DNA of 64,000 nucleotides, from positions 1,612,001 to 1,676,000 of the forward strand of contig CAWHVG010000005.1 of the NCBI GenBank assembly GCA_963832725.1. Direction: 5' to 3'. The notes beneath the pieces were generated by a model. The model was not told the DNA's origin and did no database searches. It saw only the letters and a program-made list of their open reading frames with translations. The first letter of the stretch is position 1, and each line of letters opens with the position of its first letter. The stretch is from JAEZBP01 sp963832725 (GTDB lineage: Bacteria > Myxococcota_A > Polyangia > Polyangiales > Sandaracinaceae). Below are positions 26,003 to 35,617 of the stretch, piece after piece. Made by a program: the position numbers and the translations under genes.

Positions 26003-26330
26003 TCACACGGGCGCGCCCGCACCTCGCGGCGCCTGCGCCTCTCGACCGCAGGCAGCACCGCCCGATGACGGCGCGCGCGCGACCCGCCCGTCCGGCGTAT
26101 CCCGCGGCGCCTCATCGAGCTCGCCCATGGGCCCCGCGTGCAGGTGCGATCCGAAGCATCCCATCCCGTCGTCGCGCTCCGCGGCGCTCCGCGGGGGCGC
26201 GGGCGACTGCGTGTCGGGCGCCGCGATCGATCCGGGTGAGGCGCTCTGCGCGAGCGCGGCGGCGCTCCAGGCGCAGCTCAGACCGAGATACAAGAGAACA
26301 CGGCGCGCGATTCGACGTTTGTCGCCGCAT
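26003..26330 (-). CDS. small secreted protein, visible only after frameshift repair at 26309-26313
   Basis: In the raw sequence no frame here has both a start and a sensible protein. On the minus strand ATG at 26330 gives MRRQTS, and the next frame reads IARRVLLYLGLSCAWSAAA with LAQSAS. Removing one base from GATTC (26309-26313) joins them into a perfect signal peptide and a 108-residue protein with a Pro/Gly/Cys-containing tail. The gene follows the Gly-rich gene ending at 26388 by 57 bases, as the last member of a leftward operon of secreted proteins. Existence is inferred from the same GATC rule that repairs a dozen other genes. Confidence 0.6.
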
Positions 26331-26387
26331 CTTCTCAACAAAGAGCTGCGGCGGTCATTCGACGTCAATCCGCTCCGCGTGCCGATC

Positions 26388-26840
26388 TCACGATCCACCG
26401 AAACCTCCGCCGCCGAAGCCGCCGCCTCCGCCCATGCCGCCGGACGAGCCGGCGAGGCCTCCTCCACCGTAGCCGGCGCCGGCCTCGCCGCCGCCACTGC
26501 CCAGGCCGGAGCTTCCGCTCGCAGCGCCCGCCGCCTCCGCGCTACCGAGCTCGCCCCCTGCGCGTCCGGTCGCCACGCCGCCGTAGCTCGAGCTCGCGCC
26601 CGGTTGTGGGCCAATCCCGCCGCTCGGCTCGGTCGCGGAACCGCGTGCGCCCGCGCTCCCGTACTCGCCGACACTGCTCCCGCCGAATCCTCCCGTGAAC
26701 CCGCCCTGCAGCCACACCGCCCGAGTCGGCCGCGGGCTGCGCGCCGACGCGGCGGACGGCAGGCCCATCCAGGCGGCCAGCCCCAGGCAGCACGCCGCCG
26801 AGAGCAGGTGTACACGCCATCTTCGCCCACGATTCGTCAT
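26388..26840 (-). CDS. secreted Gly-rich low-complexity protein
   Basis: A 150-residue protein with an N-terminal signal (LLSAACCLGLAAWMGLPSAASA) and a mature chain dominated by Gly, Ser and Ala, ending in GGGGGFGGGGFGG. The start at 26840 has a GAGAGAGG ribosome site; an in-frame ATG at 26855 has none. It sits between the Gly/Tyr-rich gene at 26905 and the small secreted protein at 26003, all on the minus strand with short gaps, so they are probably one operon. No family recognised; cell-surface matrix role possible. Confidence 0.62.
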   Translation of the reverse strand: MTNRGRRWRVHLLSAACCLGLAAWMGLPSAASARSPRPTRAVWLQGGFTGGFGGSSVGEYGSAGARGSATEPSGGIGPQPGASSSYGGVATGRAGGELGSAEAAGAASGSSGLGSGGGEAGAGYGGGGLAGSSGGMGGGGGFGGGGFGGS

Positions 26841-26904
26841 TCGCCTCTCTCTCATCTATCGACCCTCATATCTCGGCCTCATTCGACGCGATTCCCCGAC
26901 AGTC

Positions 26905-27552
26905 TCAACAGGCAATGCCACCCGCCGCACCCTGCCCGCACTGTGACGACGCATAGGGGCTCGGCGAGTAGCCGTAGCTGGTGCCGGTCCCGCTCGCGCC
27001 GTAGCCTCCCGAGCCGGAGCCGCCGCCGTACGTGCCCGCTCCGTAGTTGCCCGAGCCGCCGCCGTAGGTGTCGGCGCCCGCGCCATAGCCGGGCTGATCC
27101 GCGCTGCCGTAGGCGCCTCCGCCGTACTCGCCGGGGGTGGTCCCGTATCCGCCCGTCCCGTAGCCGTAGCCGTACTGGCCGGTCCCGTAGCCGTAGCCGT
27201 ACTGGGATCCGCCCGGCGCCGAGCCGCCCGCGCCGTACTGCTGGGACGTGCCGTAATTCGGCTGACCCACGCCGGCTTGCGGCTGGCCTCCGTAGAGGCC
27301 GAAGTTGGGCTGCGAGGCCGGGCTCTCGTAGGTGCTGCCGTAGTTCGGACCGCCGGAGCTCGGGCCGCTCATCCCGGTGCTGCCGCCGTACGGCGCCGTG
27401 CCGCTCTGGCCCGGCGTGGCGGTGCTCCCCGGCACACCCGCCCCAACCTGCGCGCGGGCGGGCTGGCTCAGCAGGCCCGCGAGCAACAACGCGGCGAGCG
27501 ACATCGCCCACACCCACCACCGAGCCCCATCTCGTTCGATCGTGCCAATCAT
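26905..27552 (-). CDS. secreted Gly/Tyr-rich low-complexity protein
   Basis: A 215-residue protein preceded by GGAGGAAGG. Its signal peptide (MSLAALLLAGLLSQPARAQ) is followed by a chain of Gly, Tyr, Ser, Gln and Pro with repeats such as GYGYGTGQYGYGYGTGGYG and pairs of NYG/PYG. The final residues hold two cysteines (SSQCGQGAAGGIAC), which may form a disulfide. The Gly-Tyr pattern recalls silk-like or adhesive proteins. It is the first gene of a leftward operon of secreted low-complexity proteins. Confidence 0.68.
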   Translation of the reverse strand: MIGTIERDGARWWVWAMSLAALLLAGLLSQPARAQVGAGVPGSTATPGQSGTAPYGGSTGMSGPSSGGPNYGSTYESPASQPNFGLYGGQPQAGVGQPNYGTSQQYGAGGSAPGGSQYGYGYGTGQYGYGYGTGGYGTTPGEYGGGAYGSADQPGYGAGADTYGGGSGNYGAGTYGGGSGSGGYGASGTGTSYGYSPSPYASSQCGQGAAGGIAC

Positions 27553-27944
27553 GCCTTCCTCCAGCGCCGCACAAGCGCCGCAGCACACGCCCGCGACTGC
27601 ACGACATCGCGCGCTCCAATCCGCGCGCGCCTCCACCAGGAGCGATGCAATCGCCGTTCCGGGACGCCGGAGCGCGGAGCCGCGGATGGAGACGGCGCGG
27701 CGTCGTGGGGCAGGCGAGGGAGTTCGGTACCGCGGCCCGGCGGCTCGCATGGCCGTCCGAGCATCCGCGGGACCGACGCTCGGACCCGGGGGCCCGCGAG
27801 CCGAGGGCCGTAAGTCTCTCCATCGACGACTTCTGATCCCGAGCTCGAAGCGACTGGACCGGCCGTCTCCGCGGCCGCCGTCCGATGGCGCGGCGATCTC
27901 GGAGGGATGCTCGGCCGCCACGCGCCACTAGGAGCGGGTCGCGA
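27553..27944. other. intergenic region, no supported gene
   Basis: This 392-base stretch separates the start of the Gly/Tyr-rich gene from the stop of a kinase gene, both on the minus strand. It must contain the promoter of the secreted-protein operon. Open frames present are shadows with arginine-rich composition. Confidence 0.45.
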
Positions 27945-28920
27945 TCAGACCTTCGTGAACATCCGCATCGGCCGGGTCACGTCGCCCTCCTCCTGCTCGG
28001 CCGGCGGTGCGGCCAGGAGCACCGCGATCGCCTGCGGCTCGACCCACGCCGCGTCGGGGCAGGTCGAGAGGAGCGCGTAACGGGCGGCGCGGGTCGTGCT
28101 GAAGCGCTCCTCGAGATCGCGGGCCAGCATGGTAGCGATCACGTCGTCCATCCGCGCAGGCACGTCGGCGCGGTGGTGGCTCACCGGCACGACCGTCGCG
28201 GGATCGCGGATGCGGACGATCATCTCGAAGTCCGTCTTCGCGTGGAAGAGCCGGCGCAGCGTCAGCATCTCCCAGAGCATCACGCCGAGCGCGAACACGT
28301 CCACGCGCCGGTCGATCGGGCGATTCTCGAGCTGCTCGGGCGACATGTACGCGAGCTTGCCCTTCACACAACCGGGCATCGTGCGGGCGAGCCGCGAGCG
28401 GGCCTTGGCGACCCCGAAGTCGATCAGCTTCACCGCGCCCAGCGTGTCGATGAGCACGTTCGAGGGGCTGACGTCGCGGTGGACGATCCCGAGCGGCTGC
28501 CCCAAGTCGTCCACGCCTTCGTGCGCCGCGTGGAGGCCTTCGGCGATCTGCGCGACAATCGCCACCACGACCGGGATCGGCAGCGGCACGCGGGCGCGAC
28601 CCCAAGCTCGCAGCACCGACGCGAGGTCGGCGCCGCGGATGTGCTCCATGACCAGGTAGGGGACGCCCTCGTGCTCGGCGATGGTCTCGACGTGGACCAC
28701 GTTGGGGTGTCGGATGCAGGCGCTCAGTCGCGCCTCGTCCAGGAACATCCGCTGTGTCTCGACGTCGTTGGCGACCTGGGCGTGCATCACTTTTGATCGC
28801 GACGTGCCGGACGAACCCACCCGGGCCCGTCTGCCGGCCGACGTAGAGCGCCGCCATGCCGCCGCTGCCGAGCTCGTCCACGATCTCGTAGGGACCAATC
28901 CGCTGCCCCAGCCGAAGCAC
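27945..28920 (-). CDS. Ser/Thr protein kinase, short cytoplasmic form (frameshifted at 28791-28794)
   Basis: A 324-residue Hanks-type kinase. Seen in order: IGPYEIVDELGSGGMAALYVG (ATP loop GSGGMA), the catalytic lysine in HVAIK, HRDVSPSNVLID (catalytic loop), LIDFGVAK (metal site) and LAYMSPEQ. No membrane segment follows, unlike the other two kinases in the window. The N-terminal lobe and the rest are in different frames, joined by dropping one base of a run of four T (28791-28794), which sits directly beside a GATC. The GTG at 28920 has GGAGG just before it. Target unknown. Confidence 0.86.
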
Positions 28921-29115
28921 GCCTCCACGTTACCAGTCGCGGCGGAGGGTTGGAACGCCGAGCGCGCCCGACGACCGTGGCTCGGTCCGAGCTCCTTTCC
29001 GGTTTTCGTGCAACTGGCGCGAACCCTCCAGTGCGCTCGAGCTCGACTCGCACCGCCGTGCCGAAGCTCGCGGCGTCCTCTGCCGAAATCCCGGATCGAG
29101 CTCGGTTCGCCTGTC

Positions 29116-31339
29116 CTACTCGGGCGGTCGCCCGCGCCGCCGGCTCGCCGCTTCCGCCTCCGCCTCGGCCAGTCGCGAGAGCGCAATCTCCCATTGCGCC
29201 GCATGCTCGGGGTCGTTCACCCGCGCCTGCTCGAGCACCTGCCGCGCCAGATCGAATCGCGCGTCGGCCACGTCCGCCCGCGCGCGCTCCATGACGAGCC
29301 GAGGATCGCTCGGCTGCGCGAGGAGCGCCGCGTCGAGGATCTCCCGCGCCGCCTGCGGCGCGCCGAGCTGGCTCTGGACCCGCGCATCGCGGACGGCCTG
29401 CTCGACCGGATCGCTCACCGGCTGCACGGCCAGCGCGTGAGCTCGCTCGAGCGCGGCCGCCATCCCCTCGACGCTCGGATCCCCCGGCAGCGTGGCCCGC
29501 GCTCGCGCCACGGCAGCCGCTGCGTCCTCCCACTCGCCTCGCCGCCCCGCGACGGCAATCCGGAGCACCCACGCGCCGGCGTTGCGCGGTCGCTGCCCGA
29601 GCAGGGCGCGAAGCTGCCGCTCGGCCTCGGCGAGCTCACCCGTGCGCGCGTAGGCCTTCGCCCGCGGCAGGTGTACGAAGTCGGCGCTCTCCCGGAAGGT
29701 GCGCCACACGTCCTCGGGGATCGGCTCGTCCACCGAGAGCTCGGGCAGATCGATGCGCAGGCGGCGCTCGAGGAGGAGCGCGTCGTAGAAATCGCGCAAC
29801 GCGACGAGCCGCGCTTGGTCCGCGTCGCTGGTCACGCCGAGCAGCGCGTCCGTGACGCGGAGGAGATAGAGCGTCGGCCTCGTCGTTCCGATGCGTGCGC
29901 CGAGCCACCTCCCGCCCGTGCAACCACACGGCGACGGCCTGCTCCACGTCGCCGTCGGCCACCGCGTCGAGCCCGACGTTGGTGATCGCGCTAACCGAGT
30001 CGGGGTCGCGCTCGAGCTCGTAGCTCCAGAACACGCGGTCGGAGGCGAAGTCCAGCGTGTGCAGCGTCGAGGCGGCCCCGTACGCGAGCGCGAGCGCGCC
30101 GGCGCTCGCCAGCACGAAGGTCCGCGCCGGCGGCCCTGCCGCGATGAGCGGCAACGTCGCGCGGGCCAGGAGCGCACCCGCGCCGAGCAGCGGCAGGAAG
30201 AGATAGCGCTCGGCGATCAGCGTCGGCCCCGAGAGGCTGAGGACGTTCGCCGCGGGCAGGAGTGGCAGGAGATACCAGAGCGCGTCGGCGAGCCACGGCC
30301 GGAGCGCCGGTCGCTTCCACGCCCCCACGACGAGCGCGGCCACGGCGACGAGGAGCGCGCCGCCGAGCGCGATGCTCCAGGGCGCGAACACCTCGTGCCC
30401 CTGCGCGTCGAAGAGGTGCGGGACGGGCTCGACCGAGGGTCGAAAGCCCCAGAGCGTGCGCCCGACGAAGTGACCGAGGCTGGAGAGCACGCGCGGGACC
30501 AGCCCGCCTGTGGACGGCTCCGAGCCACCTACGAAGGGCACCGCCACCACGTGCACGATCACGCCGGCCGTCACCCCGGCGAAGGCGACCCCTTCTCTTC
30601 GCAGCGAGGGGCGCCGCCCGTCCACCAGGAGCGTGTCGAGGGCGATCAGCACCGGCACGACGACCGCCGCCTCCTTGCTGAGGACCGCCAGCGCCAGCGC
30701 CACCGCGCCCGCCGCGCGCACCAGCGCCCGCTCCTCGGCCAGCGCGACGACGCCGAGGAGCGACCAGAAGGTCATCCACAGGTCCGTGCAGCCGCTGACC
30801 CAGGTGACGGTCTCCGGCCGCGAGGGATGCAGCGCGAAGGGCACGACGCCGACCACCGCCGCCGACCACAGCGCCACGCTCGCGCGCTCCGGCAGCCGGC
30901 GGCGAAGCCAGAGCAGCGCCAAGAGCACGCAGGCGACGTGGAGCGCGATGCTGACCGCGTGATAGCCGACGGCGTGCTCGCCGAAGAGCTGGAACTCGGT
31001 CACGTACGCGAGCGAGACCACCGGCCGGTAGAGATTGAGGTACGCCAGCCGCCCGACCGCGCCGCGCGAGCTGACGTCCCAGAGCGGCCGGGTCAGCACC
31101 TGCGGCAGGTGGCTCGGATCGCGCACGAACTGGTTGCGGACGATCAGCGGCCAGTCGTCCCACACGAACCCGTCGGCCAGGCTGGGCGCGAACACCACGA
31201 GCGTGACCAGCGCCGCGAAGATCATGGCCGCGACCGGCGGCCGGATCGCCGAGCGTGCCGACCGGGCTGGCGCGGAGGGCTCGTCCGGAGGCGCGGCCTG
31301 CTCCACCGGGCGACCCTCTGCTGCGTCTCCGGGCGCCAT
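29116..31339 (-). CDS. TMTC-like GT-C membrane mannosyltransferase with TPRs (frameshifted at 29890-29894)
   Basis: A protein of about 740 residues. The first 440 contain about ten membrane helices and the early loop GFVWDDWPLIVRN, whose paired aspartates match the catalytic site of dolichyl-phosphate-mannose O-mannosyltransferases of the TMTC/DUF1736 kind. The C-terminal 300 residues are TPR-like (AEAERQLRALLGQRPRNAGA, REILDAALLAQPSDPRLVME) and should face outward. The frames join at GATGC on the + strand (29890-29894); deleting one base restores GATC and the reading ARRIGTTRPTLYLL. It probably glycosylates exported proteins; donor and acceptor are unknown. Confidence 0.78.
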
Positions 31340-31694
31340 CACCGCGGAATGCTAGTGGTGCGAGATCCATCCCGCTAGAAGTCCTCCGCGGAAGTCGCAA
31401 CACGTTCTGGCCGGTCCTCGACGCCAATCTCGGGCGCGAGCCTCCTCGAAAATGCGTTGCATTTCCTGCGGGGGCGCGCACCCAATCTCGACGCCGATCC
31501 CTCGGCCATACCGGTCACGACTTTCGCCTCGGACATCTAGACCGCTCCCGGCACGATTTCACAGAGCAATCCACGCCGGCGGCCGGTCATGGTGCGGACC
31601 GCCTCGACCGGCGCGCGGCCCCTCGTATTGGCGACCGAATCGTCATTTCGCAGGTTGCGGGATGACGGCCGCGACCTCTGGTATCCTGCCCGAC
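31340..31694. other. divergent intergenic region
   Basis: This 355-base region lies between the start of the TMTC-like gene and the start of the RCC1 lipoprotein. It holds a short perfect inverted repeat, AAATGC-GTT-GCATTT (31450-31464), a possible operator. An in-frame ATG at 31662 is an alternative RCC1 start. No other feature is supported. Confidence 0.4.
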
Positions 31695-33426
31695 GTGTCA
31701 ATCCAACGTGCTCTGGGAATTGCACTCTGCGCGCTCGTGCTGGCCGCCTGCCAGCCGCACGAGGTCGCGTTCAAGCTCCGCTTCGACCAGTCGAGCACGC
31801 GGGCGACCGCGGCGGCGGTCGTCGTCCAGAATCCTGCAAACCGACTGCAACGGGGCCGAGCTCTACAAGAGCGCCTTCCCGCTCTCGGATCCGGCGTCGG
31901 CGACCACGCCGCCGCGCCTGGCATCGGGCACCTACGCGTTCTCGGCAGAGGCGCGGGACGCGAGCTGCAACGTCATCGCGAGCACCTGCGTCGTGCGCGA
32001 GCTGCCGCTGTCCACCGGCACGCTCGAGCTGACGCTGAGCGACACGGCCTCGTCCATGCCCGCCTGCGCCGCGGCCCAGTGCACGCAGGGCAACTGCACG
32101 GGCGATACGCCGCCCGACGCCGGCATGCCGATGCCGACCGACGCGGGCCACGACTCGGGCCCGGTCGGTTGCTCGAGCGACAGCGACTGCACCAACGGGA
32201 CCTGCCACGACCGCGTGTGCTGCTTCGGATGCTGGAACGGAATGGCCTGCGCAGCCGGCACGGCCGACGACGCCTGCGGCACCCACGGCGCGAACTGCTC
32301 GACCTGCCCCAGCGACCAGACCTGCGTGGCCAACGCCTGCCGGACGCCGCCGCCGGTCCAGCTCTCGCTCACGGCGGTGAGCTCCTTCGTCGAGATCGGT
32401 GGGCGCATCTGGTCGGCCGGTCCGGACGGCGCGGCGCGGGGCAACCTCGACGCCACGACGGCGAACGTCTTCGACCGCATGAGCGCGGCCGGGCCCTTCG
32501 TCGACGTGGCCGCGACCCAGTTCGCCACCTGCGCGATCGACGGGGACGGGCACCTCTTCTGCTGGGGCAAGAACGCCGCCGGCCAGCTCGGCTCCGGCTC
32601 GGCGGACTTCTCGCAGACGACCTCGTCGCCGCTGCAGCTCGGCGCTGCGCAGTGGCAGGACGTGCAGGCTGGCAACAACCACTTCTGCGCGATCCGCAAC
32701 GACGGTCACCTCCTCTGCTGGGGCTCGAACATGAACGGCCAGCTCGGCGTCACCGGCGGCGTTCACCCCTCTCCGTCGGAGGTCTCGGTGGGCGGCATGT
32801 GGAACGCCGTGGCGGGCGGCGACCAGCACACCTGCGCCATCCGTGCCGACGGCGCGCTCTTCTGCTGGGGCTCGAACATGTCCGGCCAGCTGGGCGTCTC
32901 CGGGGCCGCGGGCGGCTCCGATCCGGTGCAGGTCGGCACGGACACGGATTGGCTCGCGATCAGCGCCGGCGTGGAGCACACCTGCGGCCTGCGCGGGGGC
33001 GGCCCGACCGGCGACCTCTACTGCTGGGGCACCAAGCAGTTCGGCCGCCTCGGCGACGGCTCCAGCTCGGGCACGGCCGACACCCCGCTCCAAATCGACG
33101 CCACGCACTCGTGGTCCACGGTCTCGGCCGGCCAGTACCACACATGCGGGCTCACCGGCGGCGGCGACCTCTACTGCTGGGGCGTGGGCGCACAGGGGGC
33201 GACCGGGCTCGGCCTGCCGGGCGACTCCGCGACGCCCGCGCTGGTCGGTTCGGGCTACGCCGTGGTCGCCGCGGGGTGGACGCACACCTGCGCGGTGACG
33301 CTGAGCGGCGCGGCGTTCCAATCGCTCCAGTGCTGGGGAGACCCCATGGGTGGGAAGCTCGGCAACGGCGACGACACGACCATCCAGCACTCGCCCGCGG
33401 ACGCCATGCTCGACCCGGTGCCCTGA
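31695..33426 (+). CDS. RCC1-repeat lipoprotein (frameshifted at 31829-31833)
   Basis: A protein of about 576 residues. GTG at 31695 starts a lipoprotein signal (ALCALVLAACQPHE). After a beta domain come a DAG linker (TPPDAGMPMPTDAGHDSG), a Cys-rich segment, and about six RCC1-type blades, each with a C-W-G core (LFCWGKNAAGQLGSG, LLCWGSNMNGQLG, LYCWGTKQFGRLGDG). These form a seven-bladed propeller for protein binding on the cell surface. The frames join at GAATC (31829-31833); restoring GATC gives VVQILQTDCNG. A second RCC1 lipoprotein lies at 35618 on the other strand. Confidence 0.82.
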
Positions 33427-33461
33427 GCCGCCTCGCCGGTGGCTCGGGCGCGCCGAGCACC

Positions 33462-33484
33462 AAAAGTGAATCAGATTCACTTTT
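33462..33484. terminator. perfect palindrome between convergent genes, possible bidirectional terminator
   Basis: The 23-base sequence at 33462-33484 runs AAAAGTGAATC, A, GATTCACTTTT: eleven-base arms around one base. It starts 35 bases after the stop of the RCC1 gene, with T-runs on both sides, as expected for a two-way terminator between convergent genes. The AT-rich stem is weaker than usual for this genome. Confidence 0.45.
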
Positions 33485-33723
33485 CTTCCGGCGAGACCGG
33501 AATTGCCGGTGTTTTCAGATAGATGGCGCCGTCGTTCCCGACGCGACGAGCGCGAATCAGTGAACCGGGTGCACTTTTCGGTGTGGAAACGTGTGGGCCG
33601 ACGCACGAGCAGGACGGGGTCGACGCGTCGCCGGCGAAGATCGACGCGCGGGTCGGAGTCCGGGAGGCGGCCCACTCCTGACGCTCGGCGCCGTCTCGGC
33701 CGCCCTCCGCTTCGTCGCCGTGA

Positions 33724-34149
33724 TCAGCGCGCGGGGCGGCAACCGGAAGGCGGCCCGCCGCCGCACTCGCAGTCGCACGCCTCGGCTTCCTCGCCGTCCT
33801 CCACGGCCGTCCGGCCCGAGCCGCGGCACGCGCAGTAGCAGCTCCCGCTCGACCACTCGCAGCCGACGCGGTCGGCGCAGCGCTGGCGGGCGTCATCGGT
33901 CTGAGTGAGGCCAATCTCGCAGTTCCCGGCCGCGGGCCGGCATCGGTACTGGTTGGAGTGGCCGCCGCCGGGCGCGTCGAGCGTACAGACCACCGAGCGC
34001 AGGCACGCGGCGCGGGTGAGGGTCTCGCAGGGCGCGTCGCCCGGAGAGTCCTCCACCGCCGGCGCCGGCGCGGTCGGCGGCGCGCCGACCTGCTGCACGT
34101 CGCACGCGACGACGACGAGCGCGGCCGCGATGATCACCACGCCCCGCAC
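33724..34149 (-). CDS. Cys-rich lipoprotein
   Basis: A 141-residue lipoprotein with signal VVIIAAALVVVACD and twelve or more cysteines in the mature part, in short loops (PCETLTRAACLRSVVC, RCADRVGCEWSSGSCYCAC, CDCECGGG). The GTG at 34149 follows the stop of the upstream gene (34152) by two bases, so translation is coupled. The disulfide-rich chain is suited to the cell surface. No family recognised. Confidence 0.66.
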   Translation of the reverse strand: MRGVVIIAAALVVVACDVQQVGAPPTAPAPAVEDSPGDAPCETLTRAACLRSVVCTLDAPGGGHSNQYRCRPAAGNCEIGLTQTDDARQRCADRVGCEWSSGSCYCACRGSGRTAVEDGEEAEACDCECGGGPPSGCRPAR

Positions 34150-34151
34150 GC

Positions 34152-35580
34152 TCAACGCGCGTCCAGCGGGCAGCCGTCCCGCAGCGGGTCGCCCCCGTTC
34201 GCGCCGGCGGGATCGGCCGGACAGAAGTCGTGCTCGTCGGCGACGCCGTCGTGGTCGCGGTCGCGAAGCGGACAGCCGAGGTGCTCCGGGTCGGGCTCGT
34301 CGCCGGCCGGTTCCGTAGAGCACATGTCCTGGTCGTCCGGCACGCCATCGGAGTCGCGGTCGAGGAGCGGGCAGCCGGGGTTGTTCGGATCCTCGACCTG
34401 TCCCTCGTGGATCTCGCCGCAGCAATCGTCGCGATCGAGGTAGCGGTCGCCGTCCGCGTTGCCCGGGCCCGCCGTCGGCCCGCGGATCGCGACCGTGAGC
34501 CCGACCGAGAGCAGCACGGCCGGGTCGCCGCCGGGATCGGCCAGCACGGTGGCGCGCACCGTCGGGCCGACGCGGAGAAAGCTCAGGGCGTCGAACATGT
34601 ACCCCGCGCCCAGGTCCGCGCCGTGCGTGGCGATGCCGCTCGAGACGCCGTAGACGTGGTGGATGTCAATCCATCCGTCGCCTTCGATGTGCGCGACGTC
34701 GGTCCAGTGGAAGCGAACGCCTTCGTGGGTGCCGACCCAGGCCGCGGGTCTCCCGGCGTCGAGGGCGATGACCATCCCAGTCACACCGACGTGCACGCCC
34801 AACCAGCTCAGGAAGGGCAGCTCGACCGAAGCCGACGCGCCGGCTCCGAAGCCGACCGAGTTGCGGTGTCCGTCGTCGAGCGCGTGGACGCCGAAGAGCT
34901 CGAGGTCCGGCAGCAGCCAGATGTGATTCGACGAGTGCCGAGCCCTCGACCGCGCCTCGGCCACGCCGCTCGGCGCGACGTAGTGCGGTCGCCGCGCGTG
35001 AGAGACCCAGCCGTCGGGCGCGTTCGAGTCACCGCGCCCCGGCCAGCCGCTGATGTTCAGCCCGACCAGGAGCATCCACACCGGCGTGCCGTCCGGGTCG
35101 TCGAGCCACGTCATGTGGACGACGGGACCGGCGTAGAGCGCGTCGAAGAAGGGGAAGCTCACGCCGACCGCGGTGTCCACGCCGTGCTCCGAGACCCCGT
35201 TCGAGAAGCCGAAGACGTGCCCGACGTCGACGTAGACGTCGGGCTCCCAGCCGAATATCTCGCCGACGTGCAAGCGCAGACCCTCGCGCGAGCCGAACCA
35301 GGCGGTGGCGCCCTGTCCGTAGAGCGCGAACATCTGCGCGCCCAGCGGAATCGACACGAAGGGGTGCGGCCGAATGAGGAGCATCGGGGTGGCCGCGTTG
35401 CCGAAGCCGAGCTGCTGCGACTCCGTGTCGAGGCCGGCCGCGATCGAGAGAATCCAGCGAGAGCCCGAGCTCGAACCCGCGGTCCTCCGCCCGCGCCGCG
35501 TCCACCGGCAGGAGGATGGACGCCACGACCGCGGCCGCGAAGGTCGCGCGCTTCAGAGCTACGGCATCTCCCGCGCGCAC
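34152..35580 (-). CDS. exported beta-rich protein with TSP3 calcium repeats (frameshifted at 35450-35454)
   Basis: A protein of about 475 residues with a signal (FAAAVVASILLPVDAARAED), a long region of alternating beta strands with glycine turns that resembles an outer-membrane barrel, and a C-terminal thrombospondin type 3 region with D-x-D-x-D-G repeats (DRDSDGVPDDQDMC, DRDHDGVADEHDFC) that bind calcium. The frames join at GAATC on the + strand (35450-35454); with GATC restored the text reads LSLDLSIAAGLDTES. The GTG at 35580 is the nearest start. It lies in a leftward cluster of envelope proteins. A porin-like or adhesin role is possible. Confidence 0.7.
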
Positions 35581-35617
35581 TCGAACAGCATACCAGCGGC
35601 GCCAGAGAAAAGGACGT

